Positions 30,407-40,967 are shown, numbered from the stretch's first letter. The stretch is 64,000 nucleotides of DNA from Halomonas urmiana (GCF_005780185.1 NZ_VBUI01000002.1:124001-188000); one strand, 5' to 3'. Notes: generated from the letters alone by a model not told the origin. Program-made: numbers and translations.

Positions 30407-30868
30407 ATGGAAAGCGAGATCTCGCTGTTTGACATGTTCTCCCGGCTGGGCGTGGCCGCCGGCCTGGCGCTGGTGCTGGGCCTGGAGCGTGAGCTGCGCG
30501 GCAAGCCCGCGGGGTTGCGCTCGCACATGCTGGTGGCGCTGGGGGCTGCGGCCTTCCTGATCGTGGGGCTGGAGATCCTGTTCGCCACCGCCGAGGGGGA
30601 CCCCTCCGCGCGCATCGACCCCACACGCATCGTCGAAGGGGTGATCGGGGGCATCGGCTTCCTGGGGGCCGGCAGCATCATTCGCAGCGGCACCAGCGTC
30701 CACGGCATCACCACCGGCGCCTCGATCTGGCTGGCCGGTGCCATCGGCATTGCGGCCGGGGTCCACAACTTCGCCTTGGCCGCCATGGTCACCCTCATGG
30801 CGTTGGTGATCATGACCGTCCTGGGTGCTATCGAGCGAACCCTGCCCAGCCATCGAGACGAGGAGTGA
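30407..30868 (+). CDS. MgtC/SapB-family membrane protein, short form
   Basis: This 153-aa protein has about four to five membrane segments of the MgtC N-terminal domain. The motif LGLERELRGKPAGLRSHML and the block GVIGGIGFLGAGSII, followed by GITTGASIWLAGAIG, are diagnostic. The C-terminal soluble ACT-like domain of Salmonella MgtC is missing, as in many short SapB proteins. AGGAGG lies close before the ATG. The family is tied to magnesium limitation and acid tolerance, acting partly as an F-type ATPase modulator in Salmonella; whether the short form does the same is not known. Confidence 0.85.
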   Translation: MESEISLFDMFSRLGVAAGLALVLGLERELRGKPAGLRSHMLVALGAAAFLIVGLEILFATAEGDPSARIDPTRIVEGVIGGIGFLGAGSIIRSGTSVHGITTGASIWLAGAIGIAAGVHNFALAAMVTLMALVIMTVLGAIERTLPSHRDEE

Positions 30869-30943
30869 CCCCGTCCGGTTGTGGCGGGATTGAGCCACGG
30901 CCTACAATGCCGCTTTCACCTTGAGTGGCAAAAGGATACGTTC

Positions 30944-32338
<1,395 letters not shown>

Positions 32339-32383
32339 CCGAGAGACGCGCATCGTCTCGCCACCAGGATAAGGAGATCCGCG

Positions 32384-33085
32384 TTGCCCAAGCGCCACGC
32401 CTGGCATGAGGCCAGCGTCACGACCCTGCCGGTGATGTTCGGCTACCTGCCGCTGGGGGCGGCCTTCGGCATCCTCGCCATCGAAGTCGGCATCCCGGCC
32501 TGGGGGGCGCTACTGATGTCGCTGGTGATCTACGCCGGGGCCGGCCAGTTTCTCGCCGTGGCGCTGCTCGCCGCCGGGGCCGGCCTGATGGAAGTGGCCG
32601 TGGCCACCCTGATGCTCAACTCTCGCCATCTCTTCTACGGCCTCTCGCTGCTCAAGCGCTTCCAGGGCGCCGGCTGGCGCAAGCCCTATCTCATCTTCGC
32701 GCTGACCGACGAGACCTACTCACTGTTGACCACGCACGGCGGGGAGCGCGATCTGGACCACGCCCAGGCCTTTCGTCTCAGCCTGCTCAACCAGCTCTGG
32801 TGGGTGCTGGGCAGCGCGGCGGGCGTGCTGATCGGCACCACCCTGACCTTCGACAGCCGCGGCATCGAGTTCGCCCTGACGGCGCTGTTCATCGTGCTGA
32901 CGCTGGAGCAGGCCCGGCGGCTGCGTCAATGGCTGCCCTTCGCAATCGCGCTGGCCACCGGCCTCGGCGCCGTGGCGCTGCTGCCCGACCGCCACCTGCT
33001 GCTGGGCGCCATCGGCGCGACCACCCTGATCCTGCTGGCCGATCACCGCCGCCGTCAGACACAACGCGAGGCTCTGTCCCCATGA
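32384..33085 (+). CDS. azlC: AzlC-family branched-chain amino acid exporter subunit
   Basis: This 233-aa membrane protein is the large subunit of the AzlCD (YgaZH-like) exporter. The start is a TTG at 32384, chosen because AAGGAGAT lies directly upstream and because it gives the family N-terminus before PVMFGYLPLGAAFGILA. Further conserved stretches are YAGAGQFLAVALLAAGA and LNSRHLFYGLSLL. It overlaps azlD by ATGA. Export of valine-type or other hydrophobic amino acids is the family role; the substrate here is not determined. Confidence 0.85.
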   Translation: MPKRHAWHEASVTTLPVMFGYLPLGAAFGILAIEVGIPAWGALLMSLVIYAGAGQFLAVALLAAGAGLMEVAVATLMLNSRHLFYGLSLLKRFQGAGWRKPYLIFALTDETYSLLTTHGGERDLDHAQAFRLSLLNQLWWVLGSAAGVLIGTTLTFDSRGIEFALTALFIVLTLEQARRLRQWLPFAIALATGLGAVALLPDRHLLLGAIGATTLILLADHRRRQTQREALSP

Positions 33086-33429
33086 GTACCGCCGACCTGC
33101 TGGTCTTCATCGCCGTCTGCGCCACAGCGACCTTCGCCACCCGCGTGCTGCCGTTCGTGGCCCTGGCACGCCAGGCGGAACACCCGCTGATCCTCCACCT
33201 GGGGCGCTACCTGCCGCCGGCGGTGATGATGATCCTGGTGATCTACGCGCTGCGCGACTTCCGCCCCCTGACCGACGGCCGCCTCAACGTCGCCCCCGAC
33301 GGCTGGCCGCTGATCCTCGCCTCGCTGACGGTGGTCGTACTGCATCTGTGGCGGCGCCATGCCCTGCTGTCGATCGCCGGGGGGACCGGCGCCTACATGG
33401 CCATGGTGCAGCTGGGCGGGACGCCGTAA
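33082..33429 (+). CDS. azlD: AzlD-family small exporter subunit
   Basis: This 115-aa protein with four hydrophobic segments is the small partner of AzlC. The family pattern FATRVLPFVALARQAEHPLI and LPPAVMMILVIYALRDF is clear. Its ATG overlaps the azlC stop codon, which indicates translational coupling and complex formation. Confidence 0.85.
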   Translation: MSTADLLVFIAVCATATFATRVLPFVALARQAEHPLILHLGRYLPPAVMMILVIYALRDFRPLTDGRLNVAPDGWPLILASLTVVVLHLWRRHALLSIAGGTGAYMAMVQLGGTP

Positions 33430-33522
33430 GCTTGGGAGAGAATTTCCCATGGCGCGTTGATCCAGGGCATTGAGCTCGGCCCGACGACCGGCGACCATGA
33501 CACAAACTTCAAGGAGACGGTC

Positions 33523-34164
33523 ATGACACGCAACATTGCCGACATTCGGCGCGACTATGAGGGCGGTCAGCTGGACGAGGCGGACGCGCCCGACGAGCCC
33601 ATGACGCTGTTCGACGAGTGGCTGACCCTGGCACTCGACACCGAGGGCAGCGACGGCAACGCCATGACCCTGGCCACGGCCGACAGCCAGGGACGCCCCC
33701 ACGCCCGGATCGTGCTGCTCAAGGGCACCGACGAAAAGGGCATGGTGTTCTTTACCAACTACCACAGCCACAAGGGTAGCGAGCTCGCCAACGTTCCCCA
33801 CGCTTCGCTGGTGTTCTGGTGGCCCAGCCTCTCCCGCCAGGTGCGCGTCGAGGGCCGGGTCGAGCAGGTCAGCCCGGAGGAGTCGGATAGCTACTTCGCC
33901 AGCCGCCCCCGCGGCAGCCAGCTGGGCGCCTGGGTCGCCACCCAGAGCGTGGTGATCCCCGATCGCACCTGGCTCGCGGAGCGTGAGCAGCGCTTCGAGC
34001 ATGCCTACGAGGGACAGGAGATTCCCCGCCCGATCCACTGGGGCGGCTACCGCGTGATCCCCGACATGATCGAGTTCTGGCAGGGGCAGCCGAGCCGGCT
34101 CCACGACCGCCTGCGCTATGAGCGCCGCGACGGCAGCTGGCACCGCTTCCGCCTGGCGCCCTGA
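33523..34164 (+). CDS. pdxH: Pyridoxamine 5'-phosphate oxidase
   Basis: PdxH oxidises pyridoxine or pyridoxamine 5'-phosphate to PLP with FMN. The 213-aa protein carries the expected order of motifs: MTLATADSQGRPHARIVLLK, FFTNYHSHKGSELA, FWWPSLSRQVRVEGRVEQV, SRPRGSQLGAW and C-terminal QGQPSRLHDRLRYER...WHRFRLAP. AAGGAGACGGTC precedes the ATG at 33523. EctB in this window is one of many PLP enzymes it would serve. Confidence 0.95.
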   Translation: MTRNIADIRRDYEGGQLDEADAPDEPMTLFDEWLTLALDTEGSDGNAMTLATADSQGRPHARIVLLKGTDEKGMVFFTNYHSHKGSELANVPHASLVFWWPSLSRQVRVEGRVEQVSPEESDSYFASRPRGSQLGAWVATQSVVIPDRTWLAEREQRFEHAYEGQEIPRPIHWGGYRVIPDMIEFWQGQPSRLHDRLRYERRDGSWHRFRLAP

Positions 34165-34204
34165 TCCCGAGGCGACGCCCGAGCCGCCACTCAGGGAAGA
34201 CGAC

Positions 34205-34236
34205 GACGCGGCCCCCGCCATGGCGGGGGCCGCGTC
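34205..34236. terminator. Bidirectional terminator, pdxH / acetyltransferase gene
   Basis: A perfect 32-bp palindrome (GACGCGGCCCCCGCCA and its complement) sits between the convergent stops. Confidence 0.75.
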
Positions 34237-34275
34237 CTGTTCATGGAGCAGTGCCCGGGGCCGCGAGTCCCGGCA

Positions 34276-37023
34276 TCAGTCCGGTTGGCTCTCCAGGCGA
34301 TGGCGCTGCCACTCGCTCTCCGGCTCGTTGAGCCGCAGCACGGCGTCCACCACCTGCTCCTCCATGTTGTAGCGCAGGCGAAAGCCCAGGTGCTTCATCA
34401 GCGAGCGCATCGGATGGTTGTCGACCATGACCTTGCCGATCATCTCCAGGGTGCCGACGCTCTGACAGTAGCTGATCATCTTCTTCATCAGCAGGCTGCC
34501 GATGCCGAGCCCCTGCAGGTCGTCGCGGATGATCACCGAGAACTCGGTGCGGATGTTGTCCGGGTCGTTCCATACGCGCACCACCCCGAGCATCTCCTTG
34601 CTGCCGTCGTCTCGCAGGTGCTCGGCGATGAAGGCCATCTGCCGGTCGTAGTTGATGTGCGAGAGATTCGACAGGTCTCGCTGGGTCAGGTCGGCCTTGT
34701 TGTGGAAGTAACGGAAGCGGATGCTCTCCTCGGAGAGTTGCTCGTGGAAACGGGTGATCAGCGGCGCATCCTCGGCCCGGATCGGGCGAACCTCGACCTG
34801 CCACCCGTTCTTCAGCGTCACCCACTCCCGCAGTTCCTCGGGATAGGGCATGATCGCGAAGCGCGCGGGGGGGCCGAGGTCCATGGCGAAGTCCACCGCC
34901 ACCACGCCATCGCGGTTGAGCAGCAGCGGGTTGAGCTCCAGGCCGCGCAGCTGAGGCAGGTCACTGGCCATCTGCGACAGCTTGACCAGCAGTTCGCCGA
35001 GTCGCTCCAGGTCACGCTCGGGATGGCTGGAGTGTTCGCGGATCAGTCGGGCGGCATGGGTGCGTCCCACGACGTCCGCGGCCAGGCTCATGTTGAGCGG
35101 GGGCAACGCCACCTGGCGGTCGGCCAGGATATTGACCTTGTAGCCGCCGATGCCGAAGACGATCACCGGACCGAAGATCGGATCCCGGGTGATGCCGGCG
35201 CACAGCTGCATGGAGTGCTTGCCGCGCTGCATGGCCTGCAGGCAGTACTCACGGATCGCGAAGTCCGGAAACTTCTCCTTCACCTTGTCGTGCAGACGAC
35301 CCACGGCCTCGGCGACCTGCGCCGGACTCGCCAGGTCCTGGACCAGGCCGGCGGAGATCTTGTGCGGGTGCTGGCGGTAGCGGAAGGGACGGCAGTTGCC
35401 CTCGTGGACCACCTTGAGGGCCATGGGCCCCTCGAAGGCGGCCGCCGCCTCGGCGGCCTCATCGGGAGTCTGCGGATAGCGGCTCGGCGCCACCGGCAGC
35501 CCGTAGGCCGCGAGCACCTGCGCCGTCTCGGAATGGGCGAGAGTCTCGCGCCCCGCCTCGCGAGCCTCCTCGATCAGTTGCCGGCAGCGCCGGCGAATCT
35601 GCGGCGTCGTGGCGAAGGGCAGGCTCGGCGGAATCTCCTGGAGCAGGGCCTGCACACGCTGATAGTCCACCATGTGCATGAAGGCCTTGACCGCCTTCTC
35701 CGGGCAGAGGTAGGTGGGAATGCCCGCCAGGTTGCACTCGTGGCGCGCCGAGAGGGCCTCCTCGAGGCCCATCCAACTGGTCAGCAGGTTGCGCCGAAAG
35801 CGCTTGCGCGCGGCGATGATCGCCTGGGCGGTGGCCTTCGACGGCGCCTGGCGGGTCGGGGCATGGACGACCAGCACGGCATCCGCCCCAGGGTCGGCGG
35901 CCACGATCTCCAGGGCCTCCACGAGCCGTTCCGGGGTGGCATTGCCGCCCAGATCCACCGGATTCTCGCCGGGCTTGCTCATGTCGAAATCGTCGCGTCG
36001 CAGCGCGTCGCGGGTCGCCTCGCTGAAGCTCGCCAGCCGGCCTCCGGCGTTGATCAGCTTGTCGATGGCGAGCATCGCCGGTCCCAGGCCGTTGGAGACG
36101 ATGGCCAGGCGATCGCCCTTCAGCGGCTTCATGCGCGACAGCGTCTCCAGGGCATCGAACAGCTCGTCGGAGTCGTTGACCCGCACCACCCCCGCGCGGG
36201 CGAAGGCCGCGTCGAAGATCTGATCGCGATTGGCCACGCCGGGCGTCGGCGGCAGGCCGGAGATGTCGGACTCGGCGGTGCGCCCGCTCTTGATGGCCAG
36301 CACCAGGCGGTTGCGCGATGCATCGCGCAGCGCGGTCATGAAGTGCTGGGCGTCCATGATGCGTTCGAGATGGAGCAGGATCGCCTGGGCCGGCGAGAAC
36401 TGGTTGATGTAGTCCATCAGGTCGGGCAGCAGCACGTCGACGCTGTCGCCCACCGTGATCAGGTGGGAGAAGCCGATGCCGCGGCCCGCGGCCCAGTCGA
36501 TCATGGCGTTGCCGAGCATGCCCGACTGGCCGAGATAGGCCACGCGGCCGGCCTTCACCGGCTGGCTGGCGTAGGAGGCGTTGAGCTTGCGCCCGGGGAC
36601 GATCAATCCCATGCATTCGGGGCCGAGCACGCGGATGCCCGAGGCGCGCGCCGCACCGAGCATCCGGCCGCGAATCGAGCCCTTGTCGCCATGATCGCGG
36701 TCGAGGTGAGCCCCGCCGGATAGCACCAGCGCGGCCTTGACCCCGAAGCGGCCCAGGGTGTCGATCAACTGGGGCACCGTCTGGACCGGCGAGCAGATCA
36801 CCGCGAGATCCGGCACCTCGGGAAGGTGCGACACCCGGGTGACGCAGGGCGCCTCGAAGACCGCATCGTAGCCCTTGGGGTTGACCGCCCAGACGCTGCC
36901 GGGAAAGCCGCCCTCGCGAAGGTTGCGGATCACCAGGCCACCCATGGAGTGGGACTTCTCGGACGCCCCGATCACCGCGATGGTGCCGGGCTCGAAGAAG
37001 TGGCGAAGAAAGCGCGTGCTCAA
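34276..37023 (-). CDS. Acyl-CoA synthetase-like protein lysine acetyltransferase (Pat/YfiQ type)
   Basis: This 915-aa protein has a CoA-binding Rossmann domain (about residues 5-130, FFEPGTIAVIGASEKSHSMG), succinyl-CoA-ligase-like domains (about 150-470), an ATP-grasp domain (about 490-715) and a C-terminal GNAT domain (about 740-900, with VIIRDDLQGLGIGSLLMKKM as the acetyl-CoA loop). This is the layout of Pat/YfiQ, which acetylates lysines of acetyl-CoA synthetase and other enzymes. The start is a TTG at 37023, with GGGAGG eight bases before it. It is divergent from an HDAC-family deacetylase, 111 bases apart, so writer and eraser are neighbours. Confidence 0.85.
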   Translation of the reverse strand: MSTRFLRHFFEPGTIAVIGASEKSHSMGGLVIRNLREGGFPGSVWAVNPKGYDAVFEAPCVTRVSHLPEVPDLAVICSPVQTVPQLIDTLGRFGVKAALVLSGGAHLDRDHGDKGSIRGRMLGAARASGIRVLGPECMGLIVPGRKLNASYASQPVKAGRVAYLGQSGMLGNAMIDWAAGRGIGFSHLITVGDSVDVLLPDLMDYINQFSPAQAILLHLERIMDAQHFMTALRDASRNRLVLAIKSGRTAESDISGLPPTPGVANRDQIFDAAFARAGVVRVNDSDELFDALETLSRMKPLKGDRLAIVSNGLGPAMLAIDKLINAGGRLASFSEATRDALRRDDFDMSKPGENPVDLGGNATPERLVEALEIVAADPGADAVLVVHAPTRQAPSKATAQAIIAARKRFRRNLLTSWMGLEEALSARHECNLAGIPTYLCPEKAVKAFMHMVDYQRVQALLQEIPPSLPFATTPQIRRRCRQLIEEAREAGRETLAHSETAQVLAAYGLPVAPSRYPQTPDEAAEAAAAFEGPMALKVVHEGNCRPFRYRQHPHKISAGLVQDLASPAQVAEAVGRLHDKVKEKFPDFAIREYCLQAMQRGKHSMQLCAGITRDPIFGPVIVFGIGGYKVNILADRQVALPPLNMSLAADVVGRTHAARLIREHSSHPERDLERLGELLVKLSQMASDLPQLRGLELNPLLLNRDGVVAVDFAMDLGPPARFAIMPYPEELREWVTLKNGWQVEVRPIRAEDAPLITRFHEQLSEESIRFRYFHNKADLTQRDLSNLSHINYDRQMAFIAEHLRDDGSKEMLGVVRVWNDPDNIRTEFSVIIRDDLQGLGIGSLLMKKMISYCQSVGTLEMIGKVMVDNHPMRSLMKHLGFRLRYNMEEQVVDAVLRLNEPESEWQRHRLESQPD

Positions 37024-37134
37024 GCCAGGACCTCCCTGCGCGGGGGCTCGCCCCCTCGCGTTTACGACTTATGGACACTGTCCGGCAAGCGGGCGTCACG
37101 ATTAAGGTGGCCTTAGCCTTCCCGGAGCCAGCGC

Positions 37135-38070
37135 ATGATCACCGCCTACATTACCCACCCAGACTGTCAGTTGCACCACATGGGGCCCGAACATCCCGAG
37201 AGCCCCCTGCGACTGGATGCCATCCGCGCGCGTCTGATGCGCTCGGGCATCCTGCAGCAGACCATGCAGTCGGATGCCAAGGAGGCGACCGAGGAGCAGC
37301 TGGCTCGGGTGCATCCCCTGCGCCACCTGCGCGCCCTGGACAAGTGCGTGCCGGACCACGGCATCGTCACCCTGGACAGCGACACCATGATGAACCCCGA
37401 CAGCCTCGCGGCGGCGAGGGTGGCCGCCGGGGCGGTAGTGCGCGGCGTCGATCAAGTGTTTCGCCGCCAGGCCGACAACGTCTTCTGCGCGGTGCGCCCG
37501 CCCGGGCATCACGCCGAGGCCACCGACGCCATGGGCTTCTGCTTCTACAATAACGTGGCGGTGGGCGCCGCCCATGCCCGGGCGAAGTACGGGGCGCGCC
37601 GGATCGCGATCCTCGACTTCGACGTACACCAGTGCAACGGTACCATCGACATCTTCAAGGATGACCCCGAGGTACTGGTCTGCACCAGCTTCCAGTACCC
37701 TTTCTATCCCTGGCGCTACCTGCGCAGCGAGTGGCAGAACGTGGTCAACACGCCGCTATCGGGCGGCACCGACAGCGCCGCCTTCCGCCGCGCCATCGAG
37801 GACGACTGGCTACCCGCCCTGCACGCCTTCAAGCCTGATATCGTGCTGGTCTCGGCGGGCTTCGACGCCCACCGCGAGGACCCCATGGCGGAGCTCTGCC
37901 TGGAGGACGAGGATTTCTACTGGGTCACCCACCTGGCGCTGGAGATCGCCGCCCTGTACGCCGACGGCCGCCTGGTCTCGGTACTGGAGGGTGGCTACGA
38001 CCTGGACTCCCTGGGGCGCAGCGCCGAGGCCCACCTCACCGCCCTGCTCGGACTGCCCTTCGGCGATTGA
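37135..38070 (+). CDS. HDAC-family deacetylase (acetylpolyamine amidohydrolase/AcuC-like)
   Basis: This 311-aa protein belongs to the zinc-dependent histone-deacetylase superfamily. The active-site His pair H125/H126 is in RPPGHHAEA. Zinc ligands are D163 and H165 in DFDVHQCNGT and D244 in VSAGFDAHREDP. In most homologues the motif reads DVHHGNGT; here it is DVHQCNGT. A C-terminal VLEGGYDLDSLG completes the site. Possible substrates are acetyl-lysine in proteins or acetylpolyamines. Its divergent pairing with a Pat-type protein acetyltransferase suggests protein deacetylation; this is inference. Confidence 0.85.
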   Translation: MITAYITHPDCQLHHMGPEHPESPLRLDAIRARLMRSGILQQTMQSDAKEATEEQLARVHPLRHLRALDKCVPDHGIVTLDSDTMMNPDSLAAARVAAGAVVRGVDQVFRRQADNVFCAVRPPGHHAEATDAMGFCFYNNVAVGAAHARAKYGARRIAILDFDVHQCNGTIDIFKDDPEVLVCTSFQYPFYPWRYLRSEWQNVVNTPLSGGTDSAAFRRAIEDDWLPALHAFKPDIVLVSAGFDAHREDPMAELCLEDEDFYWVTHLALEIAALYADGRLVSVLEGGYDLDSLGRSAEAHLTALLGLPFGD

Positions 38071-38190
38071 GGCTGTTTCTCGTCGCCGGGAAACAAACGA
38101 GCCTCCGCCGGACAGGCATTTCGCCCGTCGCTCCTCGGCATGACGGCGTCGCGGGCGTGGGGCCGCGAGTAGCGACTGTGGTAGGCTGGG

Positions 38191-38205
38191 GGAAACCTCG
38201 TTTCC
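38191..38205. promoter_or_regulatory. Operator dyad of the XRE-cupin regulator
   Basis: GGAAAC and GTTTCC form a perfect 6-3-6 dyad around CTC, centred 23 bases before the regulator's ATG and just after a possible -10 box (TAGGCT, 38182). A further GGGAAACAAACG half-like match lies near 38098. This looks like an autoregulatory site. Confidence 0.5.
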
Positions 38206-38220
38206 AATAGTGAACAGCGC

Positions 38221-38844
38221 ATGACCGCCACCACCGATCAGGACGCCGCCCTGCGTATCGCCGCCGGCCGCAAGCCCTTCGTCGAGCCGCTGCGCCTGGG
38301 CGAGCGCGTGAAGGAGATTCGCCTGGCCAACCAGTGGACCCTGGAGGACGTCAGCCAGCGCACCGGGCTCGCCCGCTCGACGCTCTCCAAGATCGAGAAC
38401 GATCAGATCTCGCCGACCTTCTCCGCGGTCCAGAAGCTGATCGACGGCCTGGGCATCGACCTGCCCCAGCTGCTCTCGCCGCCCAAGGTCCAGGCCCGCA
38501 CCATGGGGCGTCGTGACCTGACGCGCCGCGGTCACGGCGAGCGTCACCCTACCCCCACCTATGAGCATGAGCTGCTCAGCTGCGAGCTTGCCCAGAAGCG
38601 CATGATCCCCTTCAAGACCATCGTGCGAGCCCGCGCCTTCGACGAGTTCACCGAGTGGGTGCGCCACGATGGCGAGGAGTTCTTGATGGTGCTCGAGGGC
38701 GAGATCCAACTCTATACCGAGTACTACGAGCCGCTGAGCCTGACCGACGGCGACAGCATCTACTTCGACAGCGCCATGGGGCACGCCCTGGTGTCGACGA
38801 GCGACACCGATGCCGTCGTGCTATCGGTCTGTACCCGCGGCTAA
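38221..38844 (+). CDS. XRE-family regulator with cupin sensor domain
   Basis: This 207-aa protein has an N-terminal helix-turn-helix (about residues 25-82, LGERVKEIRLANQWTLEDV and TGLARSTLSKIENDQISPTF) and a C-terminal cupin (about 125-205, HDGEEFLMVLEGEIQLYTEY, then LTDGDSIYFDSAMGHALV). Such HTH-cupin proteins sense small molecules and usually control neighbouring catabolic or transport genes. The nearest gene in the same direction upstream is the HDAC-like deacetylase, with a 150-base gap holding a dyad. The effector is unknown. Confidence 0.85.
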   Translation: MTATTDQDAALRIAAGRKPFVEPLRLGERVKEIRLANQWTLEDVSQRTGLARSTLSKIENDQISPTFSAVQKLIDGLGIDLPQLLSPPKVQARTMGRRDLTRRGHGERHPTPTYEHELLSCELAQKRMIPFKTIVRARAFDEFTEWVRHDGEEFLMVLEGEIQLYTEYYEPLSLTDGDSIYFDSAMGHALVSTSDTDAVVLSVCTRG

Positions 38845-38981
38845 GACACGCCCTGAGACTCGGTCGTTACCTCACGTTCCCCACTCTTCCTGATCCTGCG
38901 CTCACGCCCTGACGCTGATGTCGCAAGGTGCGTGCCCAGACGTGTCGGCCCCGAACTCGACGACCCTTGATCACCAGAGCC

Positions 38982-39827
38982 TCACGCCCGAGCCCGGTCG
39001 CCCGGACGGCGCGTCGGCACGGCGTCGAGCTCGAGCCGTCCTGCGCCGTGAATGGCCTGGAAGTGTCGCCCCTTGGCCCGGGCGATCAGCAACACGCCGA
39101 AGCGCTCGGCCAGCTCGACCCCTTTCTGGGTGACGCCCGAGCGTGACACCAGCACACCGATGCCCATCTGCGCCACCTTGAGCACCATCTCCGAGGTGAG
39201 CCGCCCGGTGGTATAGAAGATGTCGGCATCATAGCTGTCCGCCTCGGCGAGCCACTGGCGCCCCGCCAGGGTGTCCACGGCGTTGTGGCGCCCCACGTCC
39301 TCGACGAAGTCCAGCACCGCCTCCTGGCGGCACAGCGCACAGCCATGCACGGCGCCGGCGCTGCGATAGGTCTCGTTGTAGGCGCCCAGGTTGTCCAGCA
39401 ACCGGTAGAGCACCGACTGGCGCATCATCGTGGCCGGCAGCGGGTTCAGGGCGGTCGAGTCGAGCAGCCGGCCGAAGACCGTACCCTGGCCGCAGCCGGT
39501 GGTCACGGTGCGCTGGCCCAGACGCTCCTCCAGGTCCTCCGGCAGGCGACGGGTCACCACCGCGGCCGCCTCGACCTCCCAGTCCACCTGTACCGCCTGA
39601 AGGTCCCGGGCCTCGCCCAGCAGCCCCTGGTTGCGCAGGTAGCCCACCACCAGCGCCTCCGGATCGGCCCCGAGGGTCATCAGGGTGACGATCTCGCGCT
39701 TGTTCAGGTAGACGGTCAGGGCACGTTCCGCGGCGATCGCCTGGCGCTTCGCCTCACCGAACTCGTCGAGCACCTCGATCTCTAGGGTGGCGGGCAGGCG
39801 CGCCCGACTCAGGCTGATGTCATGCAT
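38982..39827 (-). CDS. fdhD: Formate dehydrogenase accessory sulfurtransferase FdhD
   Basis: FdhD transfers sulfur from a cysteine desulfurase to the molybdenum (bis-MGD) cofactor of formate dehydrogenase. The 281-aa protein has C163 and C166 in VHGCALCRQ, and the conserved FVEDVGRHNAVDTLAG and YTTGRLTSEMVLKVAQMG. The ATG at 39827 is chosen because AGGAG lies eight bases upstream; the longer frame to 39998 runs over the divergent gene. It is divergent from the DUF3305-DUF3306-polyferredoxin-fdh genes. Confidence 0.93.
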   Translation of the reverse strand: MHDISLSRARLPATLEIEVLDEFGEAKRQAIAAERALTVYLNKREIVTLMTLGADPEALVVGYLRNQGLLGEARDLQAVQVDWEVEAAAVVTRRLPEDLEERLGQRTVTTGCGQGTVFGRLLDSTALNPLPATMMRQSVLYRLLDNLGAYNETYRSAGAVHGCALCRQEAVLDFVEDVGRHNAVDTLAGRQWLAEADSYDADIFYTTGRLTSEMVLKVAQMGIGVLVSRSGVTQKGVELAERFGVLLIARAKGRHFQAIHGAGRLELDAVPTRRPGDRARA

Positions 39828-39921
39828 CCACGGCTCCTGGACAGATCGTTGACTGTCGATAATGGCATTGTCCATCGGCAGTGTCTTTACTGCAGAGAGA
39901 CAAATCCGGAGAGACTGACCC

Positions 39922-40353
39922 ATGGCGTCGATCAGCAGCACTCGCCCCCTGAGCTTCGAGATCGTCGGCGAGCCGCTCACCATCAAGGGCTTTGCCACGA
40001 CTCGCTGGCGCGTCGCGGACCTCGCGCCCGGCGACGTCGGCCCCTGCCGGCTGAACCTGCAGCTCTACATGACCGAGCGCGCGGCCTACCGCTTCAACCT
40101 GACGAGCCACACGCCGCGGCTTTTCGTGCGGGCCGGCGAGGCGGGCGAAGCGCCGAGTCCCGAGGCCATCACGGCGAGCCAGGAGGTCGCCGCCGGGTGG
40201 CTCGACGGCGAGCACCGGGTGCTCGAGGTCGACATGCCGCTGGCCATTCAGGCCTGGCTCGAGGCCTATCTCGCCCATCACGGCGAGGCTCCCGCGGAGA
40301 GTCGCAAGAAGCAGCACAAGGGCGCCGGGCGCGCCCGGGAGGCCGAGTCGTGA
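39922..40353 (+). CDS. DUF3305 protein of the formate dehydrogenase locus
   Basis: This 143-aa soluble protein of the DUF3305 family shows the core FATTRWRVADLAPGDVG...LNLQLYMTERAAYRFNLTSHTPRLFVR. DUF3305 and DUF3306 genes regularly stand beside formate dehydrogenase genes. It overlaps the DUF3306 start by GTGA. The role, possibly in maturation of the enzyme, is unknown. The C-terminal 25 residues are charged and variable. Confidence 0.82.
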   Translation: MASISSTRPLSFEIVGEPLTIKGFATTRWRVADLAPGDVGPCRLNLQLYMTERAAYRFNLTSHTPRLFVRAGEAGEAPSPEAITASQEVAAGWLDGEHRVLEVDMPLAIQAWLEAYLAHHGEAPAESRKKQHKGAGRAREAES

Positions 40354-40922
40354 GCCGGTTGGAACGCTGGTCGCGCCTCAAGCGGGGCGAGGCGCAGGAC
40401 TCCCCGACCTCCCCGGCGGCGCTCACCCCCGTCGAGGACGATCGGTCGCCCTCGAACCTCGAGGCCGACAGCCGGCAGCAAAACAGCGGCGAGGACGACT
40501 CAGCCCAGACGCGCGAGCCGGGCAGCCTTGATCATACCCTGCCCGATCCCGACACCCTGCCCCCGGGCAGCGACATCAAGGCCTATCTGGTCTCGGGCGT
40601 CAGCGCGGGGCTTCGCAAGCGCGCCCTGCGTCGTCTCTTTGCCGCCGGCCATTATGGCGTTCGTGACGGCCTCGACGACTACGACGATGATTTCCGAGAG
40701 AAGCTGAAGCCGCTGGCCGACGACGTGGCCGAACGGCTGCGCCAGTGGACCCGTCGTCGGGTCGAGGGCGATGACGAGGCGCCTGAAGAGGTGTCGTCGT
40801 CACAGGGCATGGGCAGCGACGAACACGACGCCCGAGAGGTACCGCCGGACGCGTCCGACACCGCCTCGGACACCGACATCGCCGAAGAAGCCGGGGCGCG
40901 TTCCCATGAACGCCCGGGATAA
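40350..40922 (+). CDS. DUF3306 protein of the formate dehydrogenase locus
   Basis: This 190-aa protein starts at a GTG overlapping the DUF3305 stop. N-terminal MSRLERWSRLKRGEA and central SDIKAYLVSGVSAGLRKRALRRLF are the DUF3306 marks; the latter is followed by GVRDGLDDYDDDF. Both ends are rich in acidic residues and look disordered, as is common in halophile proteins. Function unknown, presumably an accessory of formate dehydrogenase. Confidence 0.8.
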   Translation: MSRLERWSRLKRGEAQDSPTSPAALTPVEDDRSPSNLEADSRQQNSGEDDSAQTREPGSLDHTLPDPDTLPPGSDIKAYLVSGVSAGLRKRALRRLFAAGHYGVRDGLDDYDDDFREKLKPLADDVAERLRQWTRRRVEGDDEAPEEVSSSQGMGSDEHDAREVPPDASDTASDTDIAEEAGARSHERPG

Positions 40923-40967
40923 CGTGCCGCGGCAACACGGCCGCTCGATGTCACCGAGCTCTCCATT

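Noticed and set aside
34243..36723. 826-codon plus-strand open frame opposite the Pat-type gene
   Set aside because: Shadow of the acetyltransferase gene, which has ATP-grasp and GNAT motifs; the shadow has none and starts inside the terminator.
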